From an uncultured Lentisphaeria bacterium (GTDB lineage: Bacteria; Verrucomicrobiota; Lentisphaeria; JABSQK01; CAJWLW01), in the NCBI GenBank assembly GCA_913042885.1, contig CAJWLW010000011.1, positions 1 to 39,030 on the forward strand: a stretch of 39,030 nucleotides of DNA, read 5' to 3'. Of this stretch, positions 33,509-39,030 are shown one piece after another. The notes below the pieces were generated by a model, which did no database searches, was not told the DNA's origin, and saw nothing but the letters and a program-made list of their open reading frames with translations. Within the stretch, counting starts at the first letter, position 1; every line of letters begins with the position of its first letter. Position numbers and translations under genes: made by a program.

Positions 33509-34236
33509 ATGAAGATTGCGTGTTTGGGTGGCGGTGGATTGTACTTTGTTCGGCCGGTGGCCGATTTCGCGCTATGCGAGGAAATGCACGGCAGCACGAT
33601 CGTCCTATACGATATCGATCGGGACCGCGCCGAACTGATCGCGAAGATGGGGCGGCGGTTCAGCCGGACAGCGGGCGCCGGCCTGAGATTTCGTGTTGCC
33701 GAAACGCTCCGCCAGGCTGTTGACGGCTGTGATTTTGTCCTGACGTCTATCGGCGGCGCCGGCGCTTCCGGAGCGGCCGGCTATTATGATTCACCGGTGC
33801 ATCTCGGCGACAAACTGATCTGTGCCCGCCACGGCATCCAGCAGGTCGTCGGCGACACCGCCGGGCCGGCTGCGATGATGGCGGCATTTCGCAGTATCCC
33901 GATCCACCTGGAAATCTGCCGTGCTGTGTCGAAGTACTCGCCCGAGGCTGTGCTGCTCAACCATGCGAACCCCATGGCCGTGCTCTGTCGCGCGATGATC
34001 AAGTACGGCGATGTGCAGTCCGTGATTGGCATCTGCCATGGCTCCAGCACGGGATCATGCACGTTGCGCGTATCCTGGACGTGCCTTGTGTGACACCGAG
34101 GATTTCATGCAAGAACTGTTCGAGAGCAATCGGCGGCGCGTTCCACATCAAGTGCGCACTGTCGATATTGAAGAAAAAACGGGGTAAAGACATGATCCGT
34201 TGGGGAAAAGTGTTTCTACACGAGATTATCGAATAA
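33509..34236 (+). pseudogene. Frameshifted and 3'-truncated GH4-family glycosidase
   Basis: The ATG at 33509 (AAGGGGA upstream) begins a GH4 Rossmann domain: KIACLGGGGLYFVRP, VLYDIDRDRAELI, LTSIGGAGASG, GDTAGPAAMMAAFRSIP, LLNHANPMAVLCRAM and IGICHGSS. The frame then runs to a stop at 34091-34093 with non-family residues. Shifting by one base at about 34045 restores the family continuation HGIMHVARILDVPC, so one base is missing from a CC run (expected HGSQHG). Beyond this the sequence no longer resembles GH4, and the shifted frame stops at 34234. GH4 enzymes are normally about 430 residues and use NAD and Mn to cleave alpha- or beta-linked (often 6-phospho or uronic) glycosides; about half is missing here. 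Confidence 0.8.
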
Positions 34237-34481
34237 AATAGCACCCAGATTTCCGGTTTCCCGTCCTCAAGACTTCCAGGCGTTGCAGCACCACACGAAG
34301 TTCTCAAATTTCCTGGGGATGGGGCACGTCCCGTCGCCCAAAGGATACTCCCCGTTTCTCATGGTGGTTCAGGAAAGATATCCGGCGCGGGTGCGGCGGA
34401 CCAGCCTTTGCTCGGGGTCCAGCACCGCCCGGGCAATCAAGCGCTTCGGTGCAGGCTGACAGCTTGACAAGGTTGGCGCAC
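34237..34481. other. Non-coding stretch after the GH4 remnant
   Basis: No family member is recognisable here in either strand. A 31-codon minus-strand frame (34267-34362, beginning MRNGEYPLGD) exists, but I see no ribosome-binding site or homology to support it. It may be decayed sequence left by the deletion that removed the GH4 3' half. Confidence 0.4.
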
Positions 34482-34516
34482 AAAAAAGCCCGGGAATCAC
34501 TCGATTCCCAGGCTTT
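34482..34516 (-). terminator. Rho-independent terminator of the collagen-like gene
   Basis: On the minus strand, arms of 14 bases (34503-34516 and 34485-34498) with a single central mismatch close a four-base loop (34499-34502) and run into a T-tract (A-run at 34482-34487 on the plus strand). It lies about 35 bases after the collagen-like stop. Confidence 0.85.
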
Positions 34517-34549
34517 CCGTAGTAAAAACCTTGCGGTCCCGCTTATGGG

Positions 34550-35467
34550 TTATTCACCCAGCTTGCTGTCGATGACGGCATCGATTTCAGAACCGACGTC
34601 GCAGTTGTCCGGGTCACAGATATTGGCGCTGATCATCAGAGAAGTGACAATCACGTCGGCTGTATCCCGAATGTCCTGGACATTCGCCGGCGGATTTTCG
34701 CCCAGAATCGCGCAGGCCAAATCGACTGCCGAGTTGGCGACATCCTGACAAGACACACACGGCGCATCCGCACCAGCGGCGCCAGCGTCACCAGCGGCAC
34801 CAGCGTCTCCAGCGGCACCAGCGGCACCATCGGCACCAGCGGCGCCAGCCGCACCATCGGAACCAGCCGCACCGTCGGCACCCTGCGGACCAGCGTCGCC
34901 CTGTTTGCCCTGCGGACCCTGCGCGCCGGCAGCGCTGTCCGCCGCGCCACCGCTGCAGCGGGGATCCTCGATTGTGATCGACATGTAAATCGAGCCGTCG
35001 GCTGCCAGCATGGTGTAGCCGTGTCGCGCAAACGGAAGGATTTCTTCATAGTCGGCCGAGCCAGAGCTGCTGATTCGGAAGTCAACAGTACAGTCCGTCT
35101 TAACCGCGAAATCGCGCGTGTAGGTGGCACCCCGGTCATAGTCCTGGAATCTGATCTGGTTCCACGTCTCGTTGCCATCCTCTCTGGCGTATGCCTGTAC
35201 GAGAAAGTGCTGCCGTGCATTCTGGTTTTTGGGCGCTGTCACAGCACCGCCCTGGATGTCGAAATTACTCATTGAATCGATATTCTGAACACCCATGCCG
35301 TTATCGACATTGATCATGTGCACTAAGGAGAGTCGACCGCTGCCGCTCATCTGCTGCGAGATAGCTAAGACGTTTACCTTGTCGCCATCGCTAAGCTGGG
35401 CGAACGCGGTCGGCATCACAAACATCGTTATCACGGCCATTGCCATGGTTGTGAGTAGCTTATTCAT
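34550..35467 (-). CDS. Secreted protein with collagen-like Gly-X-Y repeat region
   Basis: A 305-residue protein from the ATG at 35467 (GAGAGA upstream). Residues 1-23 are a clear signal peptide (LLTTMAMAVITMFVMPTAFA). Residues about 24-175 form a beta-rich domain without a family I recognise. Residues about 181-235 are 18 uninterrupted Gly-X-Y triplets, starting GAQGPQGKQGDAGPQG and becoming rich in GAA, GAD and GDA. A 70-residue C-terminal domain follows with a CxxC (PCVSC) and three more Cys, which may form disulfides or a trimerisation unit. Bacterial collagen-like proteins form trimeric surface stalks. Low hydroxyproline-like proline content means stability would rely on charge. A dedicated terminator follows, so it is probably monocistronic. 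Confidence 0.85.
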   Translation of the reverse strand: MNKLLTTMAMAVITMFVMPTAFAQLSDGDKVNVLAISQQMSGSGRLSLVHMINVDNGMGVQNIDSMSNFDIQGGAVTAPKNQNARQHFLVQAYAREDGNETWNQIRFQDYDRGATYTRDFAVKTDCTVDFRISSSGSADYEEILPFARHGYTMLAADGSIYMSITIEDPRCSGGAADSAAGAQGPQGKQGDAGPQGADGAAGSDGAAGAAGADGAAGAAGDAGAAGDAGAAGADAPCVSCQDVANSAVDLACAILGENPPANVQDIRDTADVIVTSLMISANICDPDNCDVGSEIDAVIDSKLGE

Positions 35468-35655
35468 TTTTGTTTCTCTCTCTGAGTTTGGGATTTTGGA
35501 ATTCTGCCGCTCTTCCATCGGAAGTGGCGGCGTCGAGTTGCAGCGACCGCCAGCCTTTCGGCCACCGATCACCATCTTGTTGTGCTGTATTTGTTGTTAT
35601 GGATTGTTGGTTTGTGGTTCAATTACATCGCGGTTTCCCGCTTGCTTTGTGTTAT

Positions 35656-35684
35656 GGTATAAGATATCCGCAGGCGGATTGCAA
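35656..35684 (-). promoter_or_regulatory. Possible sigma-70-type promoter of the collagen-like gene
   Basis: On the minus strand TTGCAA (35679-35684) and TATACC (35656-35661) are spaced by 17 bases, about 190 bases before the start codon. Each hexamer matches four of six consensus bases. The long leader this implies is untested. Confidence 0.3.
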
Positions 35685-35742
35685 GCCTATTTCTGAAAAA
35701 TCGGTTTTTTTTCGGGGCACGATCGGGGGCACGATTTCGGGG

Positions 35743-35774
35743 CAGGATAACAGGATGACAGGATGACAGGATGA
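35743..35774. repeat. Eight-base tandem repeat, four units
   Basis: CAGGATAA is followed by three copies of CAGGATGA and then a diverging CAGGGCAC. It lies about 85 bases before the next gene start and is a likely site of slippage. Confidence 0.85.
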
Positions 35775-35859
35775 CAGGGCACGGGTTAGCATTTGCACTC
35801 GCTGCATCGTAGGTTAATCACACGCCAATCACGAAAACCATACACTGGAGACTCAAACA

Positions 35860-36447
35860 ATGCACCGAATCCCGATCATGCCGATGTCCGTTGTCACGAC
35901 TATCTTGCTGACCATTACAATCGCCGGCGCCGAACCGGCGCTGGTCAAGGGCTACGGCGAGACGCAATGGGGCCAGAGCCTCGAGGAAGTCGCCGCCGTC
36001 GTCGACGGCAAGAAAGATGAGAAGCCCGGCGCCTCCCGACAGGGGATCGAAATGTCACGGTATGTCTCGACCGAAGGCAAGGCGGACAGCACCGAATATC
36101 ACTTCATCAACGACATGCTGTACGAGGTCACCGCCTATTTCCGATTGCCCGACGCGCCCGAAGGCAGTACCGATGCATTCGGCTACAAGATGGTCCAGAA
36201 GATGATCGCGGAGAAATACTACAAGGATGAAGAAACACGGACTGCGTTGCAGGCGGCACAGACCAGGGTGCAGGCAGCGATGGCCGGTGATGGCGCGATC
36301 ATGGTGATGTACACCAACCTCAAGACCTCGAATGAGGTACACGCGGCAATGAAGCGAGAGCAGGAGGAGGCCAGGAAGAAAGCCCTCGAGAATCAGGAGG
36401 AGCGCCGCGAGAAGATCCTCGCATCCGATCTCGCCGACCGACTGTGA
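35860..36447 (+). CDS. Exported protein of unknown function with charged C-terminal helix
   Basis: A 195-residue protein with TGGAGA before the ATG. Residues 1-24 are a signal peptide (VVTTILLTITIAGA). Residues about 30-130 form a small domain opening GYGETQWGQSLEEVAAVV, a W-G-x-S-x-E-E-V pattern typical of small bacterial domains that fold as alpha-beta units, with a following YHFINDMLYEVTAYF strand pair. Residues about 150-195 are a highly charged helix, likely coiled coil (MKREQEEARKKALENQ, EERREKILASDLADRL). I do not recognise a function. A second, truncated copy of its C-terminal third sits at 29056-29232 with near-identical 3' sequence, showing a past duplication within the window. Confidence 0.7.
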   Translation: MHRIPIMPMSVVTTILLTITIAGAEPALVKGYGETQWGQSLEEVAAVVDGKKDEKPGASRQGIEMSRYVSTEGKADSTEYHFINDMLYEVTAYFRLPDAPEGSTDAFGYKMVQKMIAEKYYKDEETRTALQAAQTRVQAAMAGDGAIMVMYTNLKTSNEVHAAMKREQEEARKKALENQEERREKILASDLADRL

Positions 36448-36558
36448 TTTTGCCACGCAAAAAAAACAACATGAAACGCGGTTCAAGTTTACGTTTTCGA
36501 CGACCGCGCATCGCAATATAGCTAAGGATACTGTGGCTGCGAAACGAGCTACATCTTC

Positions 36559-38064
36559 ATGAAAGTTCACAGCGGCACCGGTTTTTCCAGCCTCCAGGAA
36601 GCGGTTTTTTTCCCTTTCGATGACCACAGCATTCCGTTCAGCACCGGTCTGCGGCTGTTCCTGACACCTGGCAAATCAGCCGACCAGGTCAATCCCACGG
36701 TCATCTCCACTGGACCTGAGGGGGCGCCGGACGAAGAGACGGTCCGCTTCTACGGGACAGTGATCCCGGTCGACGGCGAGCTGCGCATGTGGTATCTCGC
36801 ACGGGGCTACCAGGACAACGAAATCTTCGCCCCCAACGCCTTGAGCTGGGACCCGGAGGTTGGCTGGATCACCGGCGCCAAGGGGTTGCGGGCCTGCTAC
36901 GCAACCAGCACCGACGGTATCCACTGGAAGAAACCCAATCTCGGTCTGGTCGAGTACAACGGCAGCAAGGACAACAACATCGTCGATCTCAGCGGCGGAC
37001 GCTGTGACCTCGCTTCCCTGCCGGTTCTCCATGACCCGGACGACCCCGACCCCGACCGCCGCTTCAAGGTCGCCTACGAAAGCCTGCCGCACGGCGCCAG
37101 GGCCGCCGCCGCCTACAGTCCCGACGGACTGCGCTGGACCGAGTGCGCCAGCAACCCGGTGGCGACACTCATGGAACAGACCGGACTCACCCGCTTCAAC
37201 GGCTGCTATTACATGAACGGCCAGGCCGGCGGACACTTCGGCGTCGGACGCAAGCTGCAGACCTTCGCCTCCTACGACTTCGAGCACTGGACCGAATCAT
37301 CGTGTATGGGGTTCCGGCGCGACAACATCCCGCCACGCCCGATGGCCGGCCACTGGAACACTGCCGAAGAGGTACACCTCGGCGCCGGTCTGTGGAACCG
37401 CGGAAATGTCGTCATCGGTATCTACGACATGTGGCACGGCTCGAGTACCGGCGACCGTTCGCAGGTGACCATGGACCTCGGCATGGTCGTGAGCAACGAT
37501 GCGCTGCACTTCCGTGAACCGATTGCCGATTTCCGGTTTGTCCCGGCCTACGAAGAAGTCGGTGTGCCGATCGGCCGAGGCCCGGCGCTCAGTCATGGGC
37601 AGGGCATGTTCAATATCGGCGACCACACGATGCTGTGCTACGAATGCTGGCCCGGCGGCGGTATACGCCTGGCACGTTGGCAACGGGACCGCATCGGCGG
37701 CTTCCGCTTCTTCGGGTCCGGCACCGAAGACTTCGCCGCCGGCGCCGAGGACAGCCAGCAACGTCACTGCATCACCTGTGCGGTGGATCCACAGGGTGCC
37801 AATGCACAAATATTTGTCAATGCAGACGGGCTCAACGAGCACAGTGAACTGACTGTCGAACTGCTCGATGAGCAGTTCCATCCGCTCGCCGGTTATTCCG
37901 GCGACGCCTGCATCCCGCTGGATACACCCGGCCTGCGACAGCAGGTGTGCTGGAAGGATCGCGACCAGGTAACGGCCGACGGTCCGATCCGGCTGCGCGC
38001 CAACTTCGGCGGCCTGCGCCCGGAGGACGTCCGACTGTACGCGATGTATATGTCGACGGCCTAA
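36559..38064 (+). CDS. GH32/GH43-like five-bladed beta-propeller protein
   Basis: A 501-residue soluble protein with no signal peptide. Propeller repeats are visible as GTVIPVDGELRMWYLARG, CYATSTDGIHWKKPNLG, AAAYSPDGLRWTECASN, TFASYDFEHWTESS and VVSNDALHFREPIADF. A C-terminal beta-sandwich follows (about 400-500: DPQGANAQIFVNADG, DGPIRLRANFGG). The repeated SxDGxxW turns and overall plan match uncharacterised GH32/GH43-clan-like proteins common in PVC bacteria. The canonical WMNDPNG is absent, and the carboxylates corresponding to the catalytic triad cannot be assigned by eye. It may be a glycosidase of unknown specificity or a non-catalytic relative. It converges on the RraA-like gene with a 90-base gap. 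Confidence 0.65.
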   Translation: MKVHSGTGFSSLQEAVFFPFDDHSIPFSTGLRLFLTPGKSADQVNPTVISTGPEGAPDEETVRFYGTVIPVDGELRMWYLARGYQDNEIFAPNALSWDPEVGWITGAKGLRACYATSTDGIHWKKPNLGLVEYNGSKDNNIVDLSGGRCDLASLPVLHDPDDPDPDRRFKVAYESLPHGARAAAAYSPDGLRWTECASNPVATLMEQTGLTRFNGCYYMNGQAGGHFGVGRKLQTFASYDFEHWTESSCMGFRRDNIPPRPMAGHWNTAEEVHLGAGLWNRGNVVIGIYDMWHGSSTGDRSQVTMDLGMVVSNDALHFREPIADFRFVPAYEEVGVPIGRGPALSHGQGMFNIGDHTMLCYECWPGGGIRLARWQRDRIGGFRFFGSGTEDFAAGAEDSQQRHCITCAVDPQGANAQIFVNADGLNEHSELTVELLDEQFHPLAGYSGDACIPLDTPGLRQQVCWKDRDQVTADGPIRLRANFGGLRPEDVRLYAMYMSTA

Positions 38065-38082
38065 AAGGTTTGAAAGAAACGC

Positions 38083-38118
38083 AACGGACAGACGACGATC
38101 CAACCTGGAAGGGTCGTC
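38083..38118. terminator. Hairpin between convergent genes
   Basis: GACGATCC and GGGTCGTC pair over eight bases (one G-T wobble) around a ten-base loop in the 90-base gap between two convergent stops. There is no T-tract on either side, so termination strength is uncertain. Confidence 0.3.
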
Positions 38119-38154
38119 GGGCAGACTCTCCCCGCCTTGTGCCTGCGTGCTGGC

Positions 38155-38862
38155 TCAATCCTTGCGGATAAAGCCGAACCGCGTAAAGACCTCGTGCATG
38201 TACTCGTGCTTCTCGACGATCGACAGATCGCTGCGTCGAAACACCTGGTGCACCTCATGCTCCGCAGCCCGCATCGTCGCCGCGTTCTCGAGCAGTTTAT
38301 CGACTGCAGCCGGCGCAATCTTGATGACGCCTTCGTCGCTGGCATGGATGATGTCGCCGGGGTTGACGGTAATCCCCCCGACCGACACCGGCTCGTCAAC
38401 CGCCGTCACCCGCAGCGCGCAGTGATGAACCACGGTACCGCGACAGTAGACCGAAAACGGTACGGTCCGCAGCCCGGCCACGTCGCGCACACGGCCGTTG
38501 GTGACGGCCCCGATACAGCCGACTGAATGCAGAACCTTGGCGGTGCCGTCGCCCAACGTGCATTCGTGCTCCGGCCGGGGCCCGACCATTTCGACGACCC
38601 AGACGATCGGCACGTCCATCGCATTCATGCGCTCGAGCTGCGCGAGGTACAGGCTCATGTCCGGTTCGCTGCCCGGCGTACTGGAATCCATCTTGCAGGT
38701 TACCGCCACACCGGCCGTGAAGCCCTGGTCCGGCGTCACGCTGTGAATGTCGCCGCCCATGTACCATTCGGCCGCCGACGTGTCATCCACATAGTCCAGT
38801 GTATTGGCCAGCAAAGATGAGTCATATTCGCGCAAGGCCTCGAGCTTTTCACGGGAAATCAT
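38155..38862 (-). CDS. RraA/HMG-aldolase family protein (4-hydroxy-4-methyl-2-oxoglutarate aldolase-like)
   Basis: A 235-residue protein. The ATG at 38862 is chosen because GAGGTG lies eight bases upstream and the family fold starts at MISREKLEALREYDSS; a longer frame extends to 39024 but has no family content. The RraA signature is present as LGDGTAKVLHSVGCIGAV followed by TNGRVRDVAGLRTVP, including the Arg-Asp pair that binds substrate and metal in class II HMG/CHA aldolases, and NPGDIIHASDEGVIKI near the C-terminus. Members cleave 4-hydroxy-4-methyl-2-oxoglutarate or oxaloacetate, or act on sugar-acid-derived 2-oxo acids; the RNase-E-inhibitor role is restricted to gammaproteobacterial RraA. 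A pathway partnership with the HpcH-type aldolase is possible. The remaining 168 bases to the right edge probably hold its promoter. Confidence 0.85.
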   Translation of the reverse strand: MISREKLEALREYDSSLLANTLDYVDDTSAAEWYMGGDIHSVTPDQGFTAGVAVTCKMDSSTPGSEPDMSLYLAQLERMNAMDVPIVWVVEMVGPRPEHECTLGDGTAKVLHSVGCIGAVTNGRVRDVAGLRTVPFSVYCRGTVVHHCALRVTAVDEPVSVGGITVNPGDIIHASDEGVIKIAPAAVDKLLENAATMRAAEHEVHQVFRRSDLSIVEKHEYMHEVFTRFGFIRKD

Positions 38863-39030
38863 ATGAGTTGCACCTCGGTTCCTATGTCTTTGATTTCCTA
38901 TATACCCGAATTGAAGCGATCCCAAGTATAACTTGCACGGACAATGTTGCCAATGTAGTCTCCTTCGAGCAGTGTAAACACCGATATCATCCCCGGATAG
39001 GTCACGTTTTGAACCTCGATACACTTCACC

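Larger units (their letters stand above)
35468..35859. other. Divergent intergenic region with low-complexity repeats
   Basis: This 392-base gap lies between the collagen-like gene (-) and the 195-residue protein gene (+). It contains a possible minus-strand promoter (35656-35684), a GGGGCACGATC-type imperfect duplication (35715-35740) and an eight-base tandem repeat (35743-35774). I see no gene in it. Confidence 0.55.

Noticed and set aside
38863..39024. Longer start for the RraA-like protein
   Set aside because: The extension has no family similarity and the internal ATG at 38862 has a well-placed GAGGTG.

Overview
This window is GC-rich, gene-dense accessory chromosome from a bacterium that is probably a PVC-superphylum member, most likely Lentisphaerota or a close relative. 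The evidence is a pseudopilin-type protein opening [16 protein letters not shown] and ending in a YADGH motif, a DUF4838 protein, several phytanoyl-CoA-dioxygenase-like proteins, and many glycosidase-like genes without an adjacent SusCD-type system. This placement is inference from protein families. I found no rRNA, tRNA, CRISPR array, transposase, transporter or recognisable transcription factor.

Layout. (1) 1-4.8 kb, + strand: the end of a YgjV-like membrane protein, an exported DUF4838 glycosidase-like protein, and a membrane-anchored beta-sandwich protein. (2) 5.1-7.1 kb: a PhyH-type dioxygenase (-) and an SDR-type epimerase (+). (3) 7.3-11.3 kb, - strand: a cluster transcribed as sugar-phosphate isomerase/epimerase, metallo-hydrolase-like protein (ATGA overlap), HpcH/HpaI aldolase, cytochrome P450. 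(4) 11.8-22.1 kb, + strand: eleven closely spaced genes combining 2-oxoacid dehydrogenase E1-alpha, E1-beta and E2 with a class II aldolase, HAD phosphatase/mutase, FSA/TalC-type transaldolase, PfkB kinase, double-SIS sugar isomerase, two SDR dehydrogenases and a second PhyH dioxygenase. (5) 22.2-23.2 kb, - strand: a divergent ketol-acid-reductoisomerase-like protein. (6) 23.3-27.7 kb, + strand: a sialidase-like beta-propeller and two overlapping GH32 proteins, all lacking signal peptides. (7) 27.8-36.4 kb: a rearranged zone with a 5'-truncated GH10-like glycosidase joined to the 3' remnant of a duplicated gene, a pseudopilin, an inverted-repeat element, an 848-residue glycosidase-like protein, a frameshifted and truncated GH4 pseudogene, short tandem repeats, a secreted collagen-like protein, and the intact copy of the duplicated gene. 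(8) 36.5-39 kb: a GH32/43-like propeller protein and an RraA-family aldolase.

Taken together the window looks like a saccharide-catabolism island. Glycosidase-like proteins release sugars; the central operon can isomerise, phosphorylate and cleave a ketose phosphate and oxidatively decarboxylate a 2-oxoacid; aldolases of the HpcH and RraA families can process sugar-acid-derived 2-oxo acids. The actual substrate cannot be read from sequence. The most notable points are the composition of the central operon, several enzymes with altered catalytic motifs (KARI-like, PhyH with an HxG triad, metallo-hydrolase without its HxHxDH motif, transaldolase with a changed sugar-site motif), the recombination junction near 29.06 kb, and the inverted-repeat element at 30,369-30,531.
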